From Cololabis saira (taxonomy: Eukaryota > Chordata > Actinopteri > Beloniformes > Belonidae), in NCBI RefSeq assembly GCF_033807715.1, contig NC_084592.1:21390501-21454500 (forward strand): DNA of 64,000 nt, read 5' to 3'. The position numbers and the translations under genes were made by a program. How positions within the stretch are numbered: the stretch's first letter is position 1; each line of letters starts with the position of its first letter. A model generated the notes under the pieces. That model had not been told where the DNA came from. It saw nothing but the letters and a program-made list of their open reading frames with translations, and made no database searches. Of the stretch, positions 1-30,836 are shown in pieces.

Positions 1-20364
<20,364 letters not shown>

Positions 20365-20499
20365 GTTTGGCTCCTGCTCACACCAGCAGGCTGCACAAAC
20401 TTTGCTGTTTTGTTGCTGTTTTTTTTTTTAAATCCCACTTCGTTTTTAACTTGAGCCAAATCGGAGAAAAAAAAAACAAAATAAAAAAAAATGGAAAGA

Positions 20500-20870
20500 A
20501 ATGTATCCCACACGCCCTTTTTGGTTGGCTTTGCGCCCTCGGCTCCTCGTAGGTCTGTATCCAGCTCAGTGCGGGCGCATGAGGGAGGGGACGCGGGGCG
20601 GCGGGTCCGAGCGGCGGAGCCGCAGATCAGGCATGTTCACGGGACAAACGTGCAGGCGGACCTCTCCTCTCCTCTCCTCCGCGGGGTTATTATCCGTATC
20701 TTGCACAATTTCGGCTCCACTCCCAGCCGGCTGCGGTGACGACGGGCATGATTCACGCTTGTTGCAAGCCCGCGTCTGTTTGTAGTGGAGTGAGTGAGCG
20801 GAGCTGCTTAATCCCTGCGCTGCTGATCAGTCTGCTGGAGAGAGAGGGAGAGAGGGGGGGTTCTCTCTCT
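20500..20870 (-). promoter_or_regulatory. Putative fmnl2 promoter and 5' UTR region
   Basis: Upstream of the fmnl2 start codon the sequence turns GC- and CpG-rich (about 20540-20770, with runs such as GGGGCGGCGGG), then into a CT/GA-rich stretch near 20840-20880. This contrasts with the AT-rich surroundings and fits a CpG-type promoter without an obvious TATA box. The transcription start cannot be fixed from sequence. Confidence 0.5.
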
Positions 20871-21046
20871 CTCCCTCACACACACACACACACACGCAAA
20901 CTCACACACACTTAACGGGCCCTTTCAGGGGCAAACCTCCCACTTCTTTCTTGGGGCGTTGCTCCCAAAACCCCGTAGCTAAAAGAGATGAGATGTAGGC
21001 AGTGTTGCATTATGGTAGTTTGAGTCCAGCTGCAGGGGCCCCTCTA

Positions 21047-21114
<68 letters not shown>
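21047..21114. repeat. (AAT)n microsatellite
   Basis: Pure TAA/AAT trinucleotide tract. On the minus strand it forms the ATT-rich 3' terminus of the adjacent LINE fragment, which is how such tracts often arise. Confidence 0.95.
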
Positions 21115-21840
21115 TTTAGAATTTATTAAAGGATAGCCCCTTGAGATGTGCCATCTCATTTTTAAGGGGGTCCCAAGAAAACATATATATATATATCACA
21201 TTACAGTATAGACATACATAACATAAAACAAACACAGACATCTTGCTCACCCCCTCCCACACACCACCCCTACCCACATAAGTCTAGTTACAAAATAGAC
21301 AAATAACCGGAACAATAAAATTTATATAAAATAACAGAGAGAAAAAATAAATAAATAGAAAAAAAAGGACAAAAAATACATAAATAAATTAAAAACATAG
21401 GCAATTTGTTTTAAGATGAGAGTATAATGACAAATTTAAACAATGAAAAGAGGTAATAGAACGCAAAAAGAGAGGAAGGACCTTTAAAATGAAATGATCT
21501 TTTACCAACCTTTTTTGAAATTCTAGGAACCAAGAAAAAAGGAAAATTCATATGTCTGAGTGAGTATGGAGAGCTATATGTAATCATTAGTTCTTTTAAA
21601 TATGGAGGACAGTGAAAATAAACACATTTAAAAAGAAATTGCCATCTAGATTTGGGTTGCAACCAGTTCAATGAATCAAACATAAAACAAGATGTGTTCT
21701 GAAAGGACAACGTAACACAAATCTACATAATGAATTAAATAATACAGTCAGAGGTTTAAGATGGGTATCTGGAGTATTTTGATAAACGATATCTGCATAA
21801 TCAACAAGTGGTAGTATGAGTTGAGATAATAATGCATTCT
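21115..21840 (-). mobile_element. LINE ORF2 3' fragment (reverse transcriptase C-terminal part)
   Basis: On the minus strand, 21830-21711 reads VDYADIVYQNTPDTHLKPL and continues CRFVLRCPFRTH. The frame at 21710-21411 reads LNWLQPKSRWQFLFKCVYF, then PPYLKELMITYSSPYSLRH and FKGPSSL. This pattern is the conserved C-terminus of reverse transcriptases of Jockey-superfamily LINEs (CR1/L2/Rex1-like). It ends in a 3' UTR and an (ATT)n tail at 21114-21047. The catalytic domain is missing and the frame is shifted once. Confidence 0.7.
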
Positions 21841-21902
21841 ATTTGTAGGGCACTCTTCATCCAAGAATCTCAGAGTGCCACAGAGCCTTAGTTAAAACTT
21901 AC

Positions 21903-22857
21903 AATAATCAGAATCAGAAAGAAGTTTATTGCTCAGTAGTTTAACACACACAAGGAATTTGTTGTGGTGATTGGTGCAATACAAAAGAACAAGTAATATT
22001 AAAAGAAAAAATGTACAACATGTTGGTTTTAAAGTGCTGGAATAACGAGTCTGTACAAAGGTGACCTACAGGAGTAGGATGTGCGTTAATGTGAAGCATA
22101 AGGTCAGGAGTGGAGTCTTTACGTTAATGTAACGTAGAGTGAGGTGGGGGGACAGTGTGTGGTAGACGGGGAGAGGGGGGTCCGGGGCCGTGTTGACGAG
22201 GACAGCTGCAGTCGGGAAGAAACTGTTTTTTATGGCGTGAGGTTTTGGTCCTGATGGACCGCAGCCTCCTGCCAGAAGGAAGAGTCTGAAACAGATAATA
22301 AGTCATAAATCCCAATGGCAGTCAGGCTTTTTAACAGTTCCATGTAGTTTTTACTGTTGTTGTTGTTGCTGTCATTATCTAGTGACAGTCGCATGACATA
22401 CTGCAAAAAAAAGCACTTTAAACCACTGCACTTTTACTGTTTTTAATACCCTTTTTTTTTTGACTGAGCATTTTTTATGTTTTTTTATCCAGCAAGCAGA
22501 GTACAGTCTTTCTATGTTTTTTATGTCATTTATTTATTATTCGTCTGTCCTGTTTATTTCTGTTCTGTGTCGTGCTCCTGTGACAAATGAATTTCCTCTC
22601 GGGTCTACCTTAAGTCTACCTTACCTTACCTTAAAACTCAACTCAAATACACCTCAAGGACCCCTCATACGATTGAGAGACTGCATGAAGTGAATTAAGG
22701 GGGGGGGGGGGTCATAGTTAAAACAGTCCTAGGGGTATATTGTACATTTTTGTTTTAATATTATTTGTTCTTTTGTATTGCACCCATCACCACAACAAAT
22801 TCCGTGTGTGTGTTAAACTACTTGGCAATAAACTTCTTTCTGATTCTGATTCTGATA
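21903..22857. repeat. Two oppositely oriented copies of one repeat end
   Basis: The stretch 21903-22000 (AATCAGAATCAGAAAGAAGT onward) matches the reverse complement of 22760-22857 at about nine bases in ten. Both share AACACACACAAGGAATTTGT-type blocks. The left copy runs on to a block at 22190-22290 (GGGAAGAAACTG, GACCGCAGCCTCCTGCCAG). That block recurs in altered form near 41730, so the family also includes 36941-37160 and 41455-41770. It resembles a LINE 3' end common in fish. Confidence 0.7.
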
Positions 22858-23006
22858 AAGATTGTATTAGCAGTTTTAAATAGGCAAAATGGCACAAGGA
22901 GTGACATAAGAAGAACCAAACAACCCCCCAATGTCATCCACACCTTTTTCTGAGAAGTAGTTTTGAAGCCTTTCTCCTCAGGGTGCAGGAAGCCATGTAA
23001 ATGAAC

Positions 23007-24203
23007 ATTGCTTAATTTGTGTTTGTGTTTTTATATATAATAATAGTTTTAGATTTTTTTATTGTAGTGGTGTCAGTGCTGAAGTGGATCCGCTTCAGCA
23101 GCTGCTGGTTGCGCCGTTGAGAGGAACAACGTTGGCTATAATTCTTTATTTGTGGCGGTAATTTCAGATCAGGCTACAAAATCAATTTGTATCCATTTGT
23201 ATGAGAAAAATAATGTCATGACATCGTAGGTCCACCAGCCGTGTCAGTGGACCCGGGTGTCCCACTCAGTGTTGGAGCGGCCTACTGTGGCGGTCCGAAG
23301 GAGTTTGATTGCTTATGTCAATCAAACTCCTTCAACCAATCCACGGAAATAGTTTTTTAGCAAAATATCCTGTTTCAAATGTCATTTTGGTGGGGAAATC
23401 AGTAAAGACTACAGGTTGCCACAGTGGTTCCCACGCCCCCTAGAGGGCCATTGCAGGGGCTGGTAAGAATGAATGAAAAAATGAATGCTTGCACATTCCT
23501 GCTATAATGGCCAGGTGTTTGACAGGGCTTGTCTGACAGGGAGTTGTTCCTGTTTTTGAACACATTTTGCACTGAGAGGCATTTTTTGACATATGTATTG
23601 ATCGCAATGTTGAATATATTGTTACGCAATTAAAAAACAAAAAGAAACCTGTTACACAGAACATTACTGCACTGACAGCAAAGAACGCTGTTACACAGTA
23701 AATAAAAACAGCTACACTTGAAATCATTACACAGTAAATGTGGTATGTTGTTTTGCAGAACCCCAGAGGCGGTCTCACGAACGGTTAGGGGTTTTATTAC
23801 GTGGAAAAACGTGTCTAAACAAAATCTGTCACTCCATGACTCCTAAATATGTGTGTTTCGCAATTTCACAAAGGTCATTGAAATAAAATAGACAGGAGCT
23901 CTGAGCACTTATACCCCGGACCGCCACAGTAGGCCGCTCCAGCACTGAGTGGGACCCCCCGGGAGTCCACTGACACAGTTGGTGGACCTACGATGTCATA
24001 TTTTTCTCATACAAATGGATACAAATTGATTTCGTAGCCTGATCTGAAATTACTGTCACAAATAAAGAGTTATAGCCAACGCCGTTCCTCAACGGCGCAA
24101 CCAGCAGCTGCTGAAGCAGATCCACCTCAGCTCTGACATCACTACAATAAAAAAAATCTAAAACTATTATTATATATAAAAACACACACACAAATTAAGC
24201 AAT
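23007..24203. repeat. Foldback-type element or inverted duplication, 1.2 kb with arms of about 290 bp
   Basis: The left arm 23007-23298 (ATTGCTTAATTTGTGTTTGT to GTGGCGGTCCG) is inverted at 23918-24203 with scattered differences. Shared blocks include CAGCAGCTGCTGGTTGCGCC and GGTCCACC. The spacer (about 620 bp) has no transposase, and its frames show only TTACACAG-type repeats. No clear target duplication flanks it, so an inverted duplication remains possible. Confidence 0.75.
23297..23333. repeat. Perfect 15-bp hairpin at the inner edge of the left arm
   Basis: GAAGGAGTTTGATTG is followed by a 7-base loop and its exact complement CAATCAAACTCCTTC. Confidence 0.9.
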
Positions 24204-24227
24204 TACAAACATAATAATACTATAAAC

Positions 24228-24792
24228 CAGGGATATTCAATTGGCGTCCCGCGGGCCACATGCGGCCCGCCAGGAGCTTTTATGTGGCCCCTGGTCATAT
24301 TTCAAAAAAGGGGGTGTTTGTTGAAAACATTTTTTTTTTTATTTTTTTTTTTTTTATAATATTTGTATAACTGGCTACTATGGACTGAAATGCTTGTGCT
24401 CAATGCTTAATATAATATTCAAATAAGGAAATCTTGGTGGAAAGTGGTGCTTTGTCATTATGGCGTGTTTTATTAAAAGTAGGTCAATATCAATTTCATT
24501 AAGTTTGCACAATGCATGGTTTCAAAATTAACTTGCATTTAAAATAATATTTCTTTATCTGAATATTATATTTAACATTCACAATTACTAAATCTGGAGA
24601 CAATTAATACATAATTCATATGTAAACTAGATATATTCAAATGTATAATACAAATGTATTATATTTACATAAGTCTTCGTCTTTGAGTGCAAAATACATT
24701 TTGAAAACCCCCACATTTTCAAATTGTGCGGCCCTCTCCATGCAGTCCTTTTGCAGATGTGGCCCCCGGCCAAATCTAGTTGAATACCCCTG
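24228..24792. mobile_element. hAT-like MITE, 565 bp, TSD CTATAAAC
   Basis: The ends are CAGGGATATTCAA and TTGAATACCCCTG, imperfect inverted repeats. The eight bases CTATAAAC are repeated exactly at 24220-24227 and 24793-24800. Just inside both ends are GC-rich blocks containing GCGGCCC and its complement. There is no transposase frame. Confidence 0.9.
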
Positions 24793-24899
24793 CTATAAAC
24801 CCAATAAATGTAGACAAAATCAAGAGAAACAGGTTTATTCATGCACACACTGTCCCCTGTGTGTGGACTGTGCGCGTTTTGCGTGTTCGTTTTATACGT

Positions 24900-26680
24900 A
24901 GTTTGTTAAAATAATATGTTTTGAGGAGTGTGCTGGTGCTGTGAAAATATTTCATATATTTTGAAACTATTTTTCACGTCATGGCATAATTCAAGCATCC
25001 TTTATTCCGTGTAACCAGACATGCCATGAGGACGGACAGCGCTCCACTGGGACCTGTAGTCTCTTAGCTCACGGCTAGCAGGGTTTGATCCTACGACTGG
25101 GGGCTGATATACTACAGATCCCAGCAGATGTCTGCTTGGAAGGCTCCCAAAATGATCTGCCATAGCTTCCAGCTCCCTTGACCAATCCCCACCGAGCTGC
25201 AGAACCGCCGGTGAACATTTTCAATGGGACCCCCCCCCACCATATCAAATATAGATTTGGTGGTGTTTAGCCAATGTTGGTTAGCTTGGAAGCTAAGCTG
25301 AGGATGTTTGGACAGATTTGATCAAAACGAGTGTAAAATACCATTAATTTGCATCATAGGTGAAGATAAGCTAAGTCATCCAAGCTAAAATTGCTTACTA
25401 TGACTGAAGTGAGGTGGGCGTGTCCCAAAGTTTCCCAGACCTCCCCATTCTGCTCATTTGCAACATGGTACCACGCAGTTTTTCAACAGTACTCTTCAGG
25501 AAGCCTGTTGACGACCTCGCAGCAGGTTTGTCCAGTTCTTCTTATACAGTCTCTGGTCGTCATGGTTTACATTAACCTTGTTGGTTTTATTTCCCCATCA
25601 GGGGTATCCCTAACCTAATGATTTAGTATTCGTTGTTTCCGTCCTCCCTCCATCCGCCCCTGCCTGGATCCCTGTGAATACTCAGGATAACTACTAAGCT
25701 AGATTGACTTGTTTTGAACTCTATTTAAATGAACTTATAGTGAACTTGTGCAACCAAAGAAAAGACTATTCCTCCACTTGTGGGAGTAAGAGATGTTTAC
25801 ATTCTGGTGGGAGTCACTCACAACACACCGAGCGACCGAGGAAACATCTGTAAACAGAGGCGGTGGCCTTCATCGCTTATCAGGACTTAAACTGAGCCTT
25901 GAGAACCTCCCCAGGCGCTCTTATTCCCATCCTCACCTTAATTCATGTGACTGTTTCCACATGATGACCGATGAAGCTACGCGATCAACAAGTAACAACG
26001 ACTCTTAACAATCCAACAGGGTGGGAAATGACACACTGGGTAAGAATCTAGATTAAGTTTAAAATGTCTCTATTGTAAAATAAGACAGGGGGACACAATC
26101 AAGTTACTCGTATAAAATGTGTTTACACTTTCCTTTTATCTAACACACGTAGACCCGTTCATTATAAACATATTAATTTTAAAAGTTCCATCGAAACTGC
26201 CCGCACGAAAAAATGTCTTTCTTTCTATTCCATGAAAAGTGAAAAGTTTAGACTTCATCTGTTACAAATTAACTGAAAAGTCCGACATTTAATCAATAAC
26301 CTAAATATCTAAATAATCTGTTAAAGAAAACAATTGTTTGTGCCGTTGTTTGAAAAGTGACACCTTAAAATAAGTAAAAAACACACATACACACAAAAAA
26401 GGTCTGTTGTTGGTGATGATTTATTCCCATTTCTCATCCTTGGTAATATTTCTCTTTTGGCTCAAGTTTTGAACCTTCAGGAAGCTCCTCTGAGAACCTC
26501 TAGACATCCGTTGCTGCACTTACTGAACGATTCCAGTGACAGTAATTGCTTTCACTCCTCCTTTAAGATCTGCACAATGCATCACCAAGAAATCTGGCCT
26601 CTGTGGGATGAGGACAGTATTATGCAGAAGAACGTGACATCACAGCACAGCTCCGGAGGTAATCCAGAGGTTATCACCCC

Positions 26681-26722
<42 letters not shown>

Positions 26723-27640
26723 GACAGATTCCATAGGAGAGGGTGTTGCATCCGAGGTTAACTTCTGGGACACAGCGAGGATGCTAAACACAGCTGACAG
26801 GCCTCGTGCGATCGTTATGTGTTCCCGGTTAAGTTGATTTGTCCTGTCTGGGAACCCCCTCCCCCCTGCCTTTGTACCACATTTTATCCACTTAATGGAT
26901 TTCACTTACAGACAGTGAGTTGGCCATTGTAGCATTCTTTTTAAAATTGATTATACATTAAGTATCCTCCTACTATACAAGATCCTAAAGATCAGTCCCA
27001 ACCCCCCTGTAATACGTCCAAACTATACGGGACCATGAAACATTTCCACTCATGTCCTACTTTTCAAGTGGTCACGAGGTGTAAAACTTAAGAAACGTGG
27101 GGGGGGTTGTGTGAATATCCAAACAATGCCCTACATTTGTTTGTGACATGTGAATCGTTGCACATAACATACTATAGTACTATACTATTGCTATAATACA
27201 AACTAGCGAGTGATAAGAAAATCATGTAGGACTTGGAGCGTTTATGTGGTGTTTCTGGAGTAACTCAGTGTAAAGTCCCACAATAAAACGGCAGTATTCT
27301 TCCGCTGGAATCCCCCGCGTCTCCTTGTTCACTGTGTGGTAATCGGATTAAAGACGGTATGACAGTCACAAACAAAATTTTGACACATCCATCATTTTCA
27401 AGACACTGTCCCACCGTGAAGTTTGAGAATACACTACAAAACTCATTGCTATGAAAGTCAAAAGTGTTTTTTTTTTCAAGAAAATTAGATTATTTTAGAC
27501 TATTCTGTTAGTTTTAGTCAGAAAATTGTTTCTTAATCCCATTACCAGATGTATTTTGCTTAAAATAAGACATTTTTGACTTGATTTACGGATATTAGAC
27601 CTATTTCTAGAGAAATTGGGTAAACATATGAACCAAGCGG
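24900..27640. other. Intergenic, no recognised gene
   Basis: Between the transposon nest and the crystallin promoter no coding block was recognised. A (CA)n tract lies at 26683-26718. A stretch near 27550-27610 (TTGCTTAAAATAAGACATTT, GGATATTAGACCTATTTCTAG) recurs at about 30469-30524, so it is a dispersed repeat fragment. Confidence 0.5.
26683..26718. repeat. (CA)n microsatellite, short
   Basis: Pure AC tract of about 36 bp. Confidence 0.95.
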
Positions 27641-27661
27641 GTCACAAACACACATGGTCCA

Positions 27662-27718
27662 GCCTTTTCACGACATACAATACAGGCACTGTTGAAAGTG
27701 CTGTATGTCATGAAAGGC
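27662..27718. other. Imperfect hairpin upstream of the crystallin gene
   Basis: GCCTTTTCACGACATACA pairs with TGTATGTCATGAAAGGC (one bulge, one mismatch). An inner stem GCACT/AGTGC closes a small loop. The 57-nt structure lies 118-174 bp upstream of the crystallin TATA box. It might be regulatory, a small-RNA-like hairpin, or a tiny transposon remnant. Confidence 0.55.
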
Positions 27719-27779
27719 CTTTCTAAAGACTGAAAGAAATGGACGTAACATTGTCATTCTGTGGAGCTCAATGGTAAGC

Positions 27780-27789
27780 TGCTGAGTTA
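27780..27789 (+). promoter_or_regulatory. Candidate Maf response half-site
   Basis: TGCTGAGTTA matches nine of the first ten bases of the T-MARE consensus TGCTGAGTCA. It sits 47 bp upstream of the TATA box. Maf proteins drive gamma-crystallin promoters in lens. The site is inferred from sequence alone. Confidence 0.4.
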
Positions 27790-27835
27790 GGGCTTTCGGG
27801 ATGGGGGGCGCCGCAGTTCTTTACGTTCAGTCAGG

Positions 27836-27843
27836 TATAAAAG
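27836..27843 (+). promoter_or_regulatory. TATA box of the gamma-M crystallin gene
   Basis: TATAAAAG lies 72 bp upstream of the start codon, so transcription should begin at about 27866 with a 5' UTR of about 40 nt. Gamma-crystallin genes typically have such compact TATA promoters. Confidence 0.85.
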
Positions 27844-27907
27844 GAAACGGTTAAAGCAGGTAGGCAAGCAGTTCAGGAGCAACAGCATCAACTCACCAAC
27901 AGCCAAC

Positions 27908-28642
27908 ATGACCAACACCGGCATGAACATGAGGGGCAAGGTAAAAAAAAAAGAAAATAAATCTTTATGTGATAAAGATAATTTACATTTGTAAATTGAC
28001 CACTTTTTTTTAATCAATGCAACATGTTCTTCCTCTAGATCATCTTCTACGAGGAGAGGAACTTCCAGGGCCGTTCCTACGAGTGCATGAGCGACTGCTC
28101 CGACATGTCCTCCTACCTGAACAGGTGTCACTCCTGCAGGGTGGAGAGCGGCCGCTTCATGGTCTACGACCGCCCCAACTTCATGGGAAACCAGCACCTC
28201 ATGAGGATGGGCGAGTACTCCGACTACATGAGCATGATGGGAATGAGTGGCATCAGGTCTTGCCGTATGATCCCCCAGGTAGGTTCAACACAAAAGGTCC
28301 CGATGTTCCAACACAACTCCGATCGCAGTTTTTTGGAAGTTCATTATTCTGATCTTCTTCCAAAAACAGCACAGAGGCCAGTTCAGGATGAAGATCTTCG
28401 AGAGGGAGAACTTCCAGGGCATGAGTCATGAGCTGATGGACGACTGCGACAACATCATGGACCGTTACAGCATGTCCGACTGCATGTCCGCCAACGTGAT
28501 GGACGGCCACTGGCTGATGTACGAGCAGCCCCACTTCAGAGGCAAGATGATGTACATGAGGCCCGGAGAGTACCGCAGCTTCAGGGACATGGGCATGAGC
28601 AACATGAGGTTCATGAGCATGAAGCGCATCATGGACATGTAA
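27908..28642 (+). CDS. crygm: Gamma-M crystallin (lens structural protein), complete, three exons
   Basis: This is a structural lens protein made of four Greek-key motifs in two domains. Exon 1 (27908-27940) encodes [11 protein letters not shown]. Exon 2 (28039-28278) encodes the first domain, starting [16 protein letters not shown]. Exon 3 (28370-28642) encodes the second domain, [17 protein letters not shown] to MDM-stop. Splice sites are consensus (AAG/GTAAAA, CTCTAG, CAG/GTAGGT, AACAG). One exon per domain after a short first exon is the standard gamma-crystallin layout. The protein has 181 residues, 32 of them Met (about 18%), which marks it as gamma-M, the fish class associated with dense, high-index lenses. 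The leader is longer than the usual three-residue exon 1. Which gamma-M paralogue it is cannot be decided here. Minus-strand frames over it are shadows. Confidence 0.96.
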
Positions 28643-28668
28643 AAACCAACATCAATGTAACCAAACCA

Positions 28669-28674
28669 AATAAA
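28669..28674 (+). terminator. Poly(A) signal of the gamma-M crystallin gene
   Basis: AATAAA begins 27 bases after the stop codon. The 3' UTR is therefore very short. Confidence 0.85.
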
Positions 28675-28789
28675 ACTTTTTAACAAAAGTTTGTTGCCGC
28701 TTCAGCCAATTTTGTGTGTTTCAGTAGATGACTGAGTCGCTGACCTTGTGTCAAGCATACATATTTTATACGGACATGGGTTACATTTT

Positions 28790-30080
28790 TTTTTTTTAAA
28801 TGTATTTATTAGATTTTTGTTTGCAGTATCCAACAAGACAAACATCAGTCACTGTTACAGGCAACAAAGCAAACTTTTTCTCCCCGTTCACCCTCCCATC
28901 CCCTCGTCCCCTAGAAAGAATAAGAAAAATGGGTTAGAATAATAATAAAAAAATTAAAAAAAATTAAAATAAATTAATAAATTAAAAAATTAAATAATAA
29001 TAATAATAATAATAATAGAGCAAAAGGGGGAAAAACATTAATGGATATAGTATTGATTAAGAAACCCTTAAACATAGATATCCACTAAATAAGTACCCTG
29101 GATGTGATATACAGTATACGCATGCCTGTGTGAATACAGACATACCGTATTTTCTGGACTATAAGCCGCACCTGTACATAAGCCGCACCTGCTCTATTTT
29201 AAAAAAAATAATAAAGAAAAAAGATATACACCTGTATATAAGCCGCATCCACTCTATTAAAAAAAAAAGGTGTGCAAGCCGCAGATATTTATGTTGTTAG
29301 ATTAGATATTTACTACATGTACATCAGGATTTTGAACTGTAAATGATGTACATGTTTGTACCTAAATAGATCCTTTCCTAACAGTGTCTTTTAACACGGC
29401 AGCAACTTTGCTGATTAAAACGGGACAGAACCAAGAGAAAATAACCGCTATTTATTTATATATTTATCTGTTTGAAATCTACTTCTACCTACTTCTATCT
29501 GCTAAAGAAAAAAGTAGCGTATTCTTCTTTGCATTTATTTTGTCTTAGTTTTTATTCTAATTCCGTTTAGAGCGCCCCGAGCAGTGGAAGAAAAATCCAC
29601 AGAATAGCCGCACCTTTGTATAAGCCGCACGGTTCAAAACCTATGAAAAAAATAGCGGCTTATAGTCCAGAAAATACGGTACATACAAATACATGCATAC
29701 AAATATTGAAATCAATTATGACATTGATGTATTTCAAGAACATTTTCAGGCCATTATATCACCCCACATGGATATTCTACTCCCTCTAAGCCTCCTCCTG
29801 CTGAAGTAAGTTACCAACATTAGTATCATGTCTTAAAAAACATATAAAAGACATGTTGCCTCCGTCTAATAATATAAGTTATCTTTTCCATTGTCATGTT
29901 TAAAGCCATCTCTTTAATCCACCTTCCAATTCTTGGTCCATCAACATTTTTCCAATTAAGGGAAATGATACGTTTCGCTTGTAATATACACATATCTACA
30001 AGTCTAGATTCTTTATTTTGTAATTTTGGCGTAGTTGGGTATATACCCAGAATAAAAAACCTTGGATCCATTGGTAAGAC
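28790..30080 (-). mobile_element. LINE-1/Tx1-like relic split by a mariner-like MITE
   Basis: On the minus strand 30071-29840 reads DPRFFILGIYPTTPKLQNKE, LQAKRIISLNWKNVDGPRIG and RWIKEMALNMTMEKITY. That pattern (LLG, then ARK-I-W, then W-M-E) is the C-terminus of L1-clade ORF2 proteins. 29700-29144 and then 28790-29140 look like its 3' UTR and A-rich tail, interrupted at 29145-29679. Only the C-terminal tail of the protein is present. Confidence 0.55.
29145..29679. mobile_element. Mariner-like MITE, 535 bp, TSD TA
   Basis: The ends are CCGTATTTTCTGGACTATAA (continuing GCCGC) and the exact complement, so inverted repeats of about 25 bp. TA flanks each side (29143-29144, 29680-29681). Sub-terminal ATAAGCCGCACC motifs repeat several times. 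No transposase. Confidence 0.8.
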
Positions 30081-30836
30081 ATGGGTTACATTTACTGATA
30101 TTACAAAAGGTTTGTTTTTCTTTTAAATGGGTGAAACAACACAGATAATAGTTGATGGGAAAAAGCATATCCAGTATCCATCCCTTACATCCGTTCTCAT
30201 CCGCTTGATCTGGGACCTGCAGGCGCAGCAGTCTGAGCGGAGATGTCCAGACTTCCCTCATCCCAGACACTTCCTCCAGCTCTTCCGGGGGATTCCCGGG
30301 CGTTCCCAGGCCAGCCGAGGGACATTGTCTCTCCAGCGTGTCCCGGGTCTTCCCTGGGGTCTCCTCCCGGGGTCTCCTCCCGGTGGGACACGCCTGGAAA
30401 ACCTCCATAGCAAGGCGTCCTTGGGAGGGATCCCATACAGATTTCCTTACTCCCATTAGCAGAGATGTTTTTGCTTAAAATAAGACCATTTTGACTTGAT
30501 TTATGGATATTAGACCTATTTCTAGAGGGGGTCCTTTTGCAGTGTAAATATTGCCACGACTCTTAATTAGTTATCATCAGTAGCGTCAGATTTACCAGTC
30601 ATAAGGGCATTAGCAAGTGCTTGGCTAAAAGTGCTCTCCCAGCTCTCTTCTGGTCCCTGGTCGTACTCCGCCAGCGGATCACGCCACGTGCCGACTGACC
30701 TTGGCTGCTATGGAGCTTCTACGCTGTGCAGGGGCGGGTTATTATTGGACGATGTTGCTCTCTTATGATCTTTCAACATAAGAATGGAGTCAACCACTCT
30801 CGGTTTGGGTCCCATCTGTTAGTAGCGTGATTATTT

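Noticed and set aside
28087..28534. Alternative frames across the crystallin exons
   Set aside because: They conflict with the conserved Greek-key reading and with the splice phases.
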